DNA of 64,000 bases, from NCBI GenBank assembly GCA_016235345.1, contig JACRLG010000016.1:36268-100267 (forward strand), given 5' to 3'. Each line of letters starts with the position of its first letter. Within the stretch, counting starts at the first letter, position 1. The DNA is from Deltaproteobacteria bacterium (GTDB lineage Bacteria; Desulfobacterota; Desulfobacteria; Desulfobacterales; Desulfatibacillaceae). Below, in pieces: positions 56,401-64,000 of the stretch. The translations under genes were made by a program, and so were the position numbers. The notes beneath the pieces were generated by a model. The model did not search any database. It saw nothing but the letters and a program-made list of their open reading frames with translations, and was not told where the DNA came from.

Positions 56401-59400
56401 GCCGATCACGTCGATGGACCCGTCGTGCGCCGTCAAGGAAATGTCCTCGTCGGCAAACGTGTCGCCCTGGATTTCAATGTTGTTGCCAGCATCATAGGTA
56501 ACGTCACGACCGGCCAAGGTGAGACCGCCGACCTTGATGCCGAAGTCGGCAGTGAGGAGCACATCCTGGCCTGCTGACATGTTCGCGAACTTCGCGTCGA
56601 TATCGCCAGAGGCGTCAAGGTCGATGTCAAGGGTTCCGGCAGCGAGGTCGCCGGTGACCACTATGTCGTTAATGCCTACGCCGTAGTTGGTGTCGGCATA
56701 GATGCCCACAGCGGCGGTGACGTTGTTCAAGGTCAGCATTCCGGCTATCGCCGCATTCAGGCTGTCGCCCGCCTCGATGTCGCCAGCAAAGGTCGCCGGG
56801 CCGACAACACCCACGACGATGTCGGCTGCGCCCACAGTGCGGATGATGGAGCCGCTGCTCTGGGTAAGGACTCCCTGAACGTCGTACGGGAAGGCTCCGC
56901 CGGTTACGCCCGTGACATCGCCTCCAACACCGAAGACTATGTCGCCCAGATTATCGGTGGTCTCGATCAGGCCGTCGGTTATGGCAAGCGAGGTTCCGGC
57001 CGTAACCAGGATGCCCAGGTCATAGCCGAACATGTTCCAGGTTCCGTCTGCAATCACATCAGCCATGACCACGTTGACGCCGTTGATCCAGATGGCGTCG
57101 TTGACCACTATGCTGCCCGCGTTCTGGACAAAGTCGCCGTTCATGTCGGTTCCGCCGCCCAAGGCGTCGGAATCGGCCCACAGGTTTGCAAAGGCACCCA
57201 CCACCACGTCGGCGGAAACCGTGATGTTGTCTTCGGCAAAGGCGTTGAAGGTGCCGCCCACGTTGACGGTACCGAAGATGTTGATGTCATCCACCGCGAT
57301 CAGGGTGGCGTCTCCTCCGGTGTAGAGGCTGCCCGGTATCACCGTGATGGAGCCAGTGCCGCTGGTGAGACCGGCGGTAAGAACCAGTTCCCCTGCGACC
57401 TCAGCGGTGAGAAGCACGTCGTCGGTCTCATCGATGTATGCGTTGCCGCTTATATGGCTCAAATCGATGCCGTAAACGGCCGTTTCGATGGCGTCGCCGC
57501 TTCCGATATTGACGGCGCCGTCAACGATAAGCCAGTTGGCCGTGATGTTCTCCACCAGACCCGTGGTGGCGTCTATGATGGAGCCGTCGATTACGGTCAT
57601 GGTCACGTCGTTCGCACCGTTACCGGCATTTATCACGTCCACGTTGATGTCGCCCATCTGGTCGAGGTCAATGTCGCCAGCCGTGGTCTGGATAAGGGCG
57701 TAGGTGTTGACATCCGTATCTGTGTCGATTCCGTGCAGCGCTTCTATGGTCAGGGTGTCGCTGGTAATGTTGTTGATGTAGCCGTTGCCGTCGGTGACAG
57801 CGCCAGCCTGGTTTTCGATGGCGACATCGTCGTCAAGGGCGGTCACTTCGCCAAGCTCGATGACGTACGGGCCGGTCGTGACGGCCGGGAGGTTGTTGTC
57901 CAGCATGATGGAGCCGTCACCGCCCGCGATCACCTGCTTGGCGTACATGTCGCCGTCCTGCACGATGAGCCAGATGAGGTCGAGGGCCGTGGTGGCGCTC
58001 TGGACGATGAGATCGCCGCCGCCCACAAGGTCCGCACCCTGGTAGAACTCGATGTCGGAATCTGCGCCGGTGGTGGCCACGTTCAGCGTGACGTCGGTGT
58101 CGCTGTAGTTGATGATGTGGATGGACTGATCAAGGCCATCGCTGAAGGCCGTGATGGACGCGCCCGAATCGTCGCTGGAGACAGTGCGGGTGGTGACCGA
58201 AATCCAGTCCTGCACTCCGTCGCCGCCGTGGGCCACAAGGTTGATGTGGGTGGCCGTTATGTCTTCGTCGATGGAGAAGTTGGGGTCCCAGATTCCCGAC
58301 ATGCCAAGCCCGTTGGCGGTCACGTTTACGGTGCCGTCAACCGCGTTCAAGGCATAGTCGTAGAGCTGCACGTACTCGGCGGAATCGACGGTGATGGTGC
58401 TCGCATCAGCGGTTATGGGCCCGATCACCCTGATGTAACCGGCCGTGGTGGTCTGGGCGAACACGTCGCCGTTTCCGCCTGCGGTCACGGTGTTCAGCCA
58501 CAGGAAGTCGCCGTTGTCATTGATGACTGAGATGTCGCCGTCGTCAGTGGCGGCGTTCACGATTTCCAGGTTTTCGCCGCCGGTCTGGGTGAACAGGATG
58601 TCACCGTGGCCGGTGTGCGAATCATCGCCGATGCTGCCGGAGCTGATGTTGCCAACGTTCACGGGGCCCTGGCCGGTTGCGTCGGAATGCACGTTGATGT
58701 CGCCGGTGAGAGTCTGTATCCAGTAGTACGGGCTTGCCAAGTCGAGCCTGCGGACGTCGCCTATGCCGGTTCCGGCGTTAAGGGCTATGGAGTTACCGTC
58801 CACCTCGACTGCGCCGTTGATACCCCTGGCGTTTATGGAGCCAGCCGCGCCAAGAGAAACCGGGCCGTTGGCTGCAGTAACGTTGATGATATCAAGATCG
58901 TCGGAATCCCAGAGGTTGATGCTTCCGGTTCCGGGCGTCGTGGCCGTCAGGCTGTTTCTGGCATTGATCTCTATGGCCATGCCGTTGGCATCGCCGATGA
59001 AACCGTCACCGCTTGCTATGGTGAGCGTAATGTTGCCGCCGATGATCTCATTGGCCCCGTCGGTGGGGTTGGTTTCCACGATGTTGCCCACGCCGGTGGT
59101 GGCTGCCGTGATGGTGATATTGGCGTTGGACTGCATCCGGCCCGGCGTTCCGAAAAGGACACTCGTTCCGGCTGTGGCGTCAATATTGCCGGTATCCGAT
59201 TCGACCAGGCTTTCGACGAGAATGCGCCTTGCTGAGTCGAGGACCAGCGGACCGGTTCCGAGCGCCCGCACGTTGGCGCTGATATCAATGTCTTCCTGGG
59301 CGGTGGTGATGGAAACGCCCTGCGCGCCCGTAATGTCTCCGTAAATCTGTATTCCTCCGACAGAATCATTGGCCAGGGTGACTTCGCCTCCCGCCTGAAT

Positions 59401-62400
59401 GGAGCCGCCCACCTCCGTCCGAATCACTCCCGTGATGTCGGTGTCAACCGTAACGTCGCCCACGGTGGCGTAGTCGCCGAAGAAGGTCACGTTGACGCCG
59501 TCAATCACGGTGAGGCTTCCTATTCCGGCATCCTGGAAGGTGACGTCGCCGTCGGAATCAACGGTCAGGTTCTTTTCGCCCTGCATATCGCCCACATTCA
59601 CGTTACCGCCGTTTCCGTCGGTGGTGGTGAGGGTAACGTCGTTCAGAATCGTTATGAGCCCGCCCGTGGTCAGGAGGTTCATATCCGCATCCGTGGTGAT
59701 GTCACCTGCCAGCAGGAGGCTGTCGCCCGCCGCGTCGAGGGAGTCAACCGTCACGTCGTGCAGGGTCACCGTGCCGTGAGGAGCGGTAACGTCAAAGGCG
59801 AAGTCGCCGGTGACTGATTCCGCGATGGTGACGTCGCCGTCCAGCGAGGTGAGCGCCGTGTCGACAAGCAGCGTCACCGGCCCGCCCGCGATCATCATGT
59901 CAAGGCCGGACTGGATTAGGCCATTGGAGTTGAAGATCACGCCGTTAATGCCGTTCAGCGTTAGTTCGCCAGTGACGGTCACTGCGTCGTTCAACTGGAT
60001 GGTTCCGTCATTGGCGTTCACCGTAAGACTGTCAAGGGCCACGGTCTGGCCGATGGAATCGAAGACCACATCGCCGTTCCTGCTGGTCACCGATAGGTCG
60101 AAGGCCCCGTTGATGTCCGCGTCGGAGAAGTCGATGTCATCGTTTACGTTGGAGTTGGCCGTGATGGACACGTCGTTCCACAGGTTGACGTAGTTCTGGC
60201 CTGCGTTGACGGTATCCTGGAAGGTGATGGGGCCCCAAATCTTTATGTCGCCCCTCAAGACCGACCAGGGGGTGTCGATGGTAAGGAAAACGGGCTCGAA
60301 GGTGATGCCCACGTTATCCAGGAAGACCGAGCCGTTGGCCGCATTTACGGTGAGTCCCACGTCAACGGGTGAGTCTTCGGCCTGATCGATGTCGCCGTGG
60401 ATGTTGACTGCGCCGTTGTCAGAAATGATCACGCGGTCATCGCCGTAAAGCTGCACATCGCCGTTCACGGTTATATCGCCGTCGGCATGGACGTTTCCGC
60501 CCAGGCTGACGAGCCCGGTCAGGGTGACATCATCCGCGCCGAAGGCTCCGGCGGTTCCGATGTTCGCGTTGAGATCGATGAGGTTGGCAGCCTGGACATC
60601 GAGATCGCCCAGCGGGTTCACAACTCCCACCGCACCGTCGAAGATTGCCCAGTCGCCTGCGGTTACCGTGAGATCATACGGGGTTCCGTCGGTATCAACG
60701 GTGTTGGCGAACTGCACGTCGCCCGTAACGCCGGTTACGTTCACATTGGCGGTCAGGGTAAGGGCGTCGTCCACCCACACGCTGGTTCCGGCGTAGAGGT
60801 CAGCGCCCAGGTTTATTGCATCCGTGGCGGTGAGTTCGATGCTCCAGAGTGCCGAAACGGTGTCGTAAATATTGATGACGCCGTTGTCGGCATCGAGAAG
60901 CGTCGCGCCGCCCACGTTGCTGGTGGCCCCGTTCACGTTGATGGTGGCGTCGCCCGCCGTTGTGTCGGTTACCGCAACGGTCACCATGCCGCCGATGATG
61001 TCGTCTGCGATGTTGATGGTTCCCGCAGCCGCGCTGTTGTTGGTCACGCGCAGGTCAACGTTTCCGGTGAGGCTTTCAACCTTGCCGTTCACGTCAATCT
61101 GGTCGGTTGCGTCAACCACTATGTCGCCCACAGCCAGCAGGCCGCCGCCCGCGATGGTGACCGTGGCCGGGTCGATGTCGATGTAGCCGCCGGACTGGAC
61201 TATGGTTCCATCGCTCGCGCCTTCGGTGAAAGCTGTAAGAGCGCTGATTTCCACGTTGCCGGTGCCGGTGGTTACTATCTGGCCGTCAATGGCTCCGGTT
61301 CCCAGGAGCACCGAGCCTTCTACGGAGGTAATCGCGATGTCGCCGTCCTGGCTTGTAATTGTCGAGTCGGCGTTCTGGGCAATGAGAACGTCGAAAGAAA
61401 CGCTCGTGATATCGATGGGCCCGCCTGCAAGGGCAAGGATGTCGCCGTCTATGACGACATCACCGTTGATGCCCAGGATGTTGACGCCCTGCTCGCCGGT
61501 GACATTGGCCGCTATTTCCACTCCGTCCATGCCGAATACATCGACCTCGCCGCCTGCATCGACGTTGCCGTCAAGGGTGGCCAAGCCGTTCTGGGCAACA
61601 AGATCAACGTCTCCACCGGCGATTATTCCGCCGTTTTCGGAAAGATCGGTCCACGCCATGGCGTCCACCTGCCCGCCCGCCGTGACGAGCCCGTCAAGAG
61701 TGACCGAGTCGGTCGCGGATGTCACGTAAACGTCGTTTCCTGCGGTGACTTCCATCAGGGACACCGCGCCGTTGTCGGCAAGCACGATGACGTCCCCGCT
61801 TTCGGCCTCGATAAGGCCCGTGGCGTTGACGGAGTCAGCCATCACCATGACGCCGAGATCGCCGTAAACATCGCCGGAAAGGTCGGCAGGGCCGTTGTCG
61901 GCGCTAATGAGCACCATGCCGCCTGCGCTGATTCCGCCGTCCTCGTCCACCGCTGTTTCGGCCATAACGGTCACGCTGCCGCCTGCCGCAACCGCTTCGA
62001 CAAGATTGACTGCAGCGGTGTTGGAAACAAGTCCGACGTCAACCAGGGCCCGAATGCCGCCCAGTTCGTTGAGGGTGGTCTCGGCGGTGACCATCACGCT
62101 TGAGCCCGAGCTCACCAGCCCGTTCAGGTCTACGTTGGCCGTCAAAGAAGTTACGGTAACGTCGCCTCCGGCGCTGACATCATCCAAAGCCACTGCTCCG
62201 TTGTCGGCGGTGACAACAATATCGCCCGCCTCGGCGTTGAGGGACCCGGTGGCGTTGACGGAGTCGGCGTTAACCAGCACTCCAAGGTCGCCGTAAACAT
62301 TGCCGGAGAGCATCGCCGCGCCGTCCGTCACGTTGATGGCCACCGCGCCGTCGGAAGCGATTCCACCGGCTTCAGTCACGCCCGTAACCGCACCGATCCC

Positions 62401-64000
62401 AACGTTGCCTTCTGCGTCGATGGCCCCGGTGACCGCAACCGTGCTGGTCGCGGAAGCAAGGGTCACGTCGCCGTCGGCGATGATGCCGCCAAGCTCGTTC
62501 ACAGCGTTCTGTGCGTTGACCGTTACATCATCGCCTGCCGTGATGAGGCCGTTCAGCGTGGCAGTGTCGCTTGCGCCCACCGTCACGTCGAATCCCGCGT
62601 TCACAGCCGCAAGGGCCACCGCGCCGTTATCGGCCAGAACGTTGACATTGCCCGCCTCGGCGTTCAGGGAACCCGTGGCGTTCACCGAATCGGCCGTCAC
62701 TGTCACACCCAGATCGCCGTACACGTTGCCCGAAAGCGTCGCAGGTCCGTCGGTGACGTTGATGGCGACCGTGCCGTCGGAAGCGATTCCACCGGCTTCA
62801 GTCACGCCCGTAACCGCACCGATCCCAACGTTGCCTTCTGCGTCGATGGCCCCGGTGACCGCAACCGTGCTGGTAGCCGAATTGAGGGATACTTCGCCGT
62901 CAGCTGCTATTCCACCAAGCTCGTTCACCGCGTTCTGGGCGTTGACCGTTACATCGTCGCCCGCAGTAATCAGGCCGTTAAGGGTGGCCGTGTCGCTTGC
63001 GCCAACCATAACGTCGAAGCCCGCATTCACTGCAGCAAGGGCCACAGCCCCGTTGTCGGCCATCACGTTGACGTTGCCCGCCTCTGCGTTCAGTGAACCG
63101 GTGGCGTTTACAGAATCAGCAGTTACCGTCACTCCCATGTCGCCATACACGTTGCCCGAAAGCGTCGCAGCGCCGTCCGTCACGTTGATGGCGACCGTTC
63201 CGCCCACGTTGACCTGTCCGCCTGCCAGGGAGTTGAAGCCCGTTCCGGCGTTCACGTCAAGGCCGCCTATGCCGGTGGAAACCACGTTGGTGGTTCCGCC
63301 AAGTATCACCGTTCCGGGGTTACCGGAAGTAAGGGTGATGAGGCCGTTGTCGGTGGTCAGCGAGGAAGCCGCCGCGCCGCCTATATTGATGTTGCCCGTG
63401 GTGGCGGCAATCGTGATCACGCCTTCCGTAAAGGCCCGGATGTCGCCGTCAACCGCCACGTCGCCGGTGTTGGAGGTGAGAAGAACTCCACCATCGCCGG
63501 TGATGTCGTTGTTGACGTCAAGCCCGGTCTGGGCCACGGTGGTGACAATGCCGCCTGCCTCAATCGCGCCGTCAACCGTGACCGTGGAAAGGGCGGAAGT
63601 CAGCGTCACTGCGTCGCCGGCAATGATTCCGCCGTTCTCATCCAATGCGGTGGAAGCGCCCACCGTTACATCGTCGCCTGCGGTCACGAGACCGTTTAGG
63701 GTAACGGCGTCGGTCTGGGAAACCACAGTCACATCAATGCCTGCGGTCACTGCGGCAAGGGTCGCCGCGCCGTTGTCAGCCCACACGAAAACGCTCCCTG
63801 CTTCGGCGTTCAGGGAACCCGTGGCATTAACCGAGTCAGCCGTCACCGTCACTCCGAGATCGCCGTACACGTTGCCGGTAAGAGTCGCAGCACCGCCGCC
63901 AACGGTTATGGACACCGCGCCGTCGGAAGCGATTCCGCCGGTCTCATCAACTGCGGTTACACCCATAATGTTGACGTTGCCCTCGGCGTCTATCGCGCCA
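50407..64000 (-). CDS. giant repetitive beta-helix-like surface protein (5' end missing)
   Basis: At least 4530 codons, open to the window edge; frame continues upstream with GAIDAEGNVNI, matching internal repeats. Composition is Gly/Ala/Val/Asp/Asn/Thr with almost no Cys or Lys until the C-terminus, and short beta strands recur every 20-25 residues as in filamentous-haemagglutinin-type beta-helices. Two repeat zones stand out: 426-bp units at the 5' part and about 22-residue GDT units at 54570-55560. The last 250 residues differ: non-repetitive, with Cys (INCVNLYIES, YICGNANV, YGCPNGK, RPCTYTEY). No autotransporter barrel, LPXTG or sortase-like signal is seen, so two-partner secretion or another route is likely. 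Probable adhesin or matrix filament. Confidence 0.85.
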   Translation of the reverse strand, partial: GAIDAEGNVNIMGVTAVDETGGIASDGAVSITVGGGAATLTGNVYGDLGVTVTADSVNATGSLNAEAGSVFVWADNGAATLAAVTAGIDVTVVSQTDAVTLNGLVTAGDDVTVGASTALDENGGIIAGDAVTLTSALSTVTVDGAIEAGGIVTTVAQTGLDVNNDITGDGGVLLTSNTGDVAVDGDIRAFTEGVITIAATTGNINIGGAAASSLTTDNGLITLTSGNPGTVILGGTTNVVSTGIGGLDVNAGTGFNSLAGGQVNVGGTVAINVTDGAATLSGNVYGDMGVTVTADSVNATGSLNAEAGNVNVMADNGAVALAAVNAGFDVMVGASDTATLNGLITAGDDVTVNAQNAVNELGGIAADGEVSLNSATSTVAVTGAIDAEGNVGIGAVTGVTEAGGIASDGTVAINVTDGPATLSGNVYGDLGVTVTADSVNATGSLNAEAGNVNVLADNGAVALAAVNAGFDVTVGASDTATLNGLITAGDDVTVNAQNAVNELGGIIADGDVTLASATSTVAVTGAIDAEGNVGIGAVTGVTEAGGIASDGAVAINVTDGAAMLSGNVYGDLGVLVNADSVNATGSLNAEAGDIVVTADNGAVALDDVSAGGDVTVTSLTANVDLNGLVSSGSSVMVTAETTLNELGGIRALVDVGLVSNTAAVNLVEAVAAGGSVTVMAETAVDEDGGISAGGMVLISADNGPADLSGDVYGDLGVMVMADSVNATGLIEAESGDVIVLADNGAVSLMEVTAGNDVYVTSATDSVTLDGLVTAGGQVDAMAWTDLSENGGIIAGGDVDLVAQNGLATLDGNVDAGGEVDVFGMDGVEIAANVTGEQGVNILGINGDVVIDGDILALAGGPIDITSVSFDVLIAQNADSTITSQDGDIAITSVEGSVLLGTGAIDGQIVTTGTGNVEISALTAFTEGASDGTIVQSGGYIDIDPATVTIAGGGLLAVGDIVVDATDQIDVNGKVESLTGNVDLRVTNNSAAAGTINIADDIIGGMVTVAVTDTTAGDATINVNGATSNVGGATLLDADNGVINIYDTVSALWSIELTATDAINLGADLYAGTSVWVDDALTLTANVNVTGVTGDVQFANTVDTDGTPYDLTVTAGDWAIFDGAVGVVNPLGDLDVQAANLIDLNANIGTAGAFGADDVTLTGLVSLGGNVHADGDITVNGDVQLYGDDRVIISDNGAVNIHGDIDQAEDSPVDVGLTVNAANGSVFLDNVGITFEPVFLTIDTPWSVLRGDIKIWGPITFQDTVNAGQNYVNLWNDVSITANSNVNDDIDFSDADINGAFDLSVTSRNGDVVFDSIGQTVALDSLTVNANDGTIQLNDAVTVTGELTLNGINGVIFNSNGLIQSGLDMMIAGGPVTLLVDTALTSLDGDVTIAESVTGDFAFDVTAPHGTVTLHDVTVDSLDAAGDSLLLAGDITTDADMNLLTTGGLITILNDVTLTTTDGNGGNVNVGDMQGEKNLTVDSDGDVTFQDAGIGSLTVIDGVNVTFFGDYATVGDVTVDTDITGVIRTEVGGSIQAGGEVTLANDSVGGIQIYGDITGAQGVSITTAQEDIDISANVRALGTGPLVLDSARRILVESLVESDTGNIDATAGTSVLFGTPGRMQSNANITITAATTGVGNIVETNPTDGANEIIGGNITLTIASGDGFIGDANGMAIEINARNSLTATTPGTGSINLWDSDDLDIINVTAANGPVSLGAAGSINARGINGAVEVDGNSIALNAGTGIGDVRRLDLASPYYWIQTLTGDINVHSDATGQGPVNVGNISSGSIGDDSHTGHGDILFTQTGGENLEIVNAATDDGDISVINDNGDFLWLNTVTAGGNGDVFAQTTTAGYIRVIGPITADASTITVDSAEYVQLYDYALNAVDGTVNVTANGLGMSGIWDPNFSIDEDITATHINLVAHGGDGVQDWISVTTRTVSSDDSGASITAFSDGLDQSIHIINYSDTDVTLNVATTGADSDIEFYQGADLVGGGDLIVQSATTALDLIWLIVQDGDMYAKQVIAGGDGSIMLDNNLPAVTTGPYVIELGEVTALDDDVAIENQAGAVTDGNGYINNITSDTLTIEALHGIDTDTDVNTYALIQTTAGDIDLDQMGDINVDVINAGNGANDVTMTVIDGSIIDATTGLVENITANWLIVDGAVNIGSGDAIETAVYGIDLSHISGNAYIDETDDVLLTAEVAGELVLTAGLTSGTGSITVIPGSLYTGGDATLIAVDDINIFGTVNVGGTFNAFAEDNITVSADVVVGAFANLWADSDALGGGTDMNGDFVQNAGSIVVNDAIWINGVNVVMADVIADGTWNMFGYDLGILVTAGTSLAITDGLIETTDNLGDIVFGVGGDVTGVTGGAFPYDVQGVLTQSSGSIIRTVGAADIVVGVVGPATFAGDIEAGDSLNAAIAGMLTLNNVTAAVGIYADTNYGVGINDIVVTGDLAAGTLDIDLDASGDIDAKFANMSAGQDVLLTADFGIKVGGLTLAGRDVTYDAGNNIEIQGDTFADEDISLTAHDGSIDVIGLMGAGGNVVFDANRVTNDANIFVYGTVHSDNGLIQFTADDDIQLWNALLGTSENGGGSITLVADVDMDGNGDIRQTGGSIESGQGVFIAGMDVTLANVTSDGLVNVGGVDYGILVMAGEDIVLNDGLIQSSATSGPIVLAAGDDVAGYFGAWGYPGNTGSVTQTSGSIIRTQGQDSVLVEANGPVTLAGYVESGDDLWADAAGAIVLNDVNAAGDILASTNYGAAPAFDITVTGDLASGSNIYLDSSAAVYVDEGSLSAANNVILLADTLISVVGNVRAGNDVTYTTADVGGVENSITVEGNTTAGNNITYTAGTEGLDDIEVRGNSVAGSNITYTSGSTIGVVGDTEASDGDIVYTAGGQIWVEGDTHAAISLTYDAVDNISVYGDTLTNGSFISYDSENGGVYVDGDTKAGTTLTYNAGANIYVDGDTDASDLISYDAFNDIEVKGDTESLNGAIAYEAGDNITVEGGTTASTTINYAGDNITVRGNTLARTQSVTYNALAAIDVTGDTEAGTFVAYDAATDITVVGHTSAGTSVALDAGDDIMVMGDTMAGTTVTYTAVSDIDAHGATMALGNITFDAGDSIYLMGGAMSETNVTFNADDDIRVEYADVAAGSGNVNLIADAELNGTGNLTMMESTIAAGNGVLLQAGRQGADSIILTDVTVSAGGNNWIRLLGGGNISLVNTELQASHVNGEIVIAAGDDLNQLAFFPYATTGTVTIDSQSVVRTNANAFVYANGNILETGLIESARNTWILAQGNITLEDINAGGVVNIDNVNVGAPVAGTDVTITGTVSGKGGGLGTAVGIQAVDDIIMENDALIEGNTGNLVLIAGGDAFLAELDAVTGNISVTATTGQIADVNNVEMNLIGNVVTLVASTGIGTANALETAAVTLTANTATANVGITESDDLILGAAGVTTGNGNVNLTVYGNLDAAANGAPIRATGGTATVTAGGVLNAGGNSRITAVNAVLTSGRGMTANTDVTNITASNTVTGNMVITEFDTTSANGLIVVAPGLGNEGDGGITVTVNTGNLTVNGPVRTEGTGNISMATLANGSNINLNAQVSSGGTVGVTAGAGGLINLNEDVDGRYNVSINSNMTVVGVANGATPVWNVSSLLGDVLFAGTINSNGAAVPAGLKATALGGKVTFMGDVGTGSRVASLDVSANRGIVVSEAAGDNVITMNAVNSVILVDDVSSSSTVATGLNISTSGAASTINLDTVGDNTPVTSLTLTVPATGVILLNGDIQVANAVPLNGDITVNGPARLVHDVDMDATGDITFNAAGGAYALGGGRQMVIDAGGNVVFNGAVIELDELTVDADLAITTTVLGTINMPGTVNFDAGTTVNINAAIGNTMPPESVTFAADDQVNLAASITAVRNILFNDEVMLLAGGGDVTSLKGDITFVEDVSGAQDLVLTAGEEDILGNLITQGTVTLNTVGLNGANPTLLDVDAKIARLNGNIWVDGNVFFAYDLTRPGTDTTILERDVTISINGAAADSEVDFLSIEGGHFLSVVATDNGNVAGVQRHNVRFLGDVTDLTGLYVASTGSTFFGENRVQYTESGVLTYIPGGITVIAGDGVTDGALDTAIDGTNHDEEIILVAGGDMVAGGSIDLRADDSVLIDGDVVVGGGSTIVIMADAEAAPDGTGDLIIGANDLATIMTTTGVRDQGSPFGDWNGRNDWAIVLGGDNIYMGGDANGIGANGGATIVTLGGGALKFFVNTNRTDQQLGLIIGYTNSVIHATGDVYVDPPDDDFVGYIRNGIDVQRTAWRHEWVDQTINCVNLYIESDLDRAYDPNEGDNDPFGNNPYGNIYICGNANVANEIILQSNLGNIYGCPNGKITTGSDAHFEGQLVGTLANPLTVNIGGTLYIYAHDHLLGISGVLNGSAEDLDVNPNTPGLVLFNGISVNHRGDMARAYHQASIQTNSALGNEVGTGIIERLREGGDFYNGGYPWDRELLDVRNQIEIYGDSLYMPYADLISDVRPCTYTEYEEQLKSQK
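54570..55560 (-). repeat. array of ~22-residue GDT beta-helix repeats within the giant gene
   Basis: About fifteen consecutive units of the type xIxVxGDTxAGTxVTYxAGxD, for example NIYVDGDTDASDLISYDAFN. One unit would form one turn of a beta-helix. DNA identity between units is low, so this is an old array. Confidence 0.75.
62332..63184 (-). repeat. two 426-bp tandem repeats within the giant gene
   Basis: The string GTTGATGGC recurs at 62332, 62758 and 63184, exactly 426 bases (142 codons) apart. Each unit encodes AINVTDGxATLSGNVYGD...ATLNGLITAGDDVTV...TGAIDAEGNVGIGAV. The two full units are almost identical; flanking units at about 61.5-62.3 kb and 63.2-64.0 kb are related but diverged. Confidence 0.85.

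Noticed and set aside
50779..62296. Many long plus-strand frames opposite the giant gene, up to 588 residues
   Set aside because: They mirror the repetitive coding strand, lack ribosome sites and show Val/Asp/His- or Ser/Pro-rich shadow composition.
62332..63184. Regular repeats considered as a CRISPR array
   Set aside because: Unit is 426 bp, in frame and protein coding, with no short direct repeats and spacers.

Overview
The window looks like a chromosome segment from a GC-rich, Gram-negative anaerobe, most likely a Desulfobacterota (deltaproteobacterial sulfate-reducer) lineage. The evidence is a NarI/DsrM-like cytochrome b next to a DsrK/HdrD-like iron-sulfur protein, a complete Mla outer-membrane lipid transport operon, an RNase J, an IscA/HesB-like selenoprotein, a second selenoprotein of the C_GCAxxG_C_C family, and corrinoid genes behind a cobalamin riboswitch. 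I recognised no tRNA, rRNA, CRISPR array, transposase or phage gene.

Layout. 1-3.1 kb: membrane redox pair plus a receiver-domain protein. 3.2-7.1 kb: an operon of a degenerate hybrid sensor kinase and two membrane-anchored SGNH-hydrolase-like proteins. 7.4-11.2 kb (minus): lipid-kinase-like protein, RsbW-like ATPase, and an ABC-F ATPase whose second Walker A has lost its lysine. 11.5-14.8 kb: small unknown protein coupled to RNase J, then two small membrane proteins. 15-18.2 kb (minus): mdh, and the ndk-trmJ-FAH-family cluster. 18.4-19.9 kb: macro-domain protein and a tandem pair of IscA/HesB-like genes, the second with an in-frame TGA exactly where the first has Cys34. 20-22.6 kb (minus): cobO-cobQ under a B12 riboswitch. 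23-26 kb: secreted beta-propeller/repeat protein with an unusual leader. 27.1-31.3 kb: mlaE-mlaF-mlaD-mlaC-mlaA from a near-consensus promoter, with MlaF fused to a degenerate GGDEF domain. 31.5-41.4 kb: housekeeping genes (glpK, cysS, ispF, pgk) mixed with unknown proteins and the second selenoprotein. 41.4-50.2 kb: lipoprotein, alpha/beta hydrolase, acyl-CoA synthetase, and an mpl operon that also carries a SUMF1-domain protein and a TIR-like protein. 50.4-64 kb: one giant repetitive beta-helix-like surface protein, still open at the window edge.

Five intergenic repeats of about 155-190 bp, in two related families, lie between genes. Four of them supply the stop codon of an adjacent gene. 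The central stem is kept in both families with different base pairs (compensatory change), so the structure rather than the sequence seems to be under selection. With the two selenoproteins, the MlaF-GGDEF fusion and the TIR-like/SUMF1 pair, this is the most interesting content of the window.
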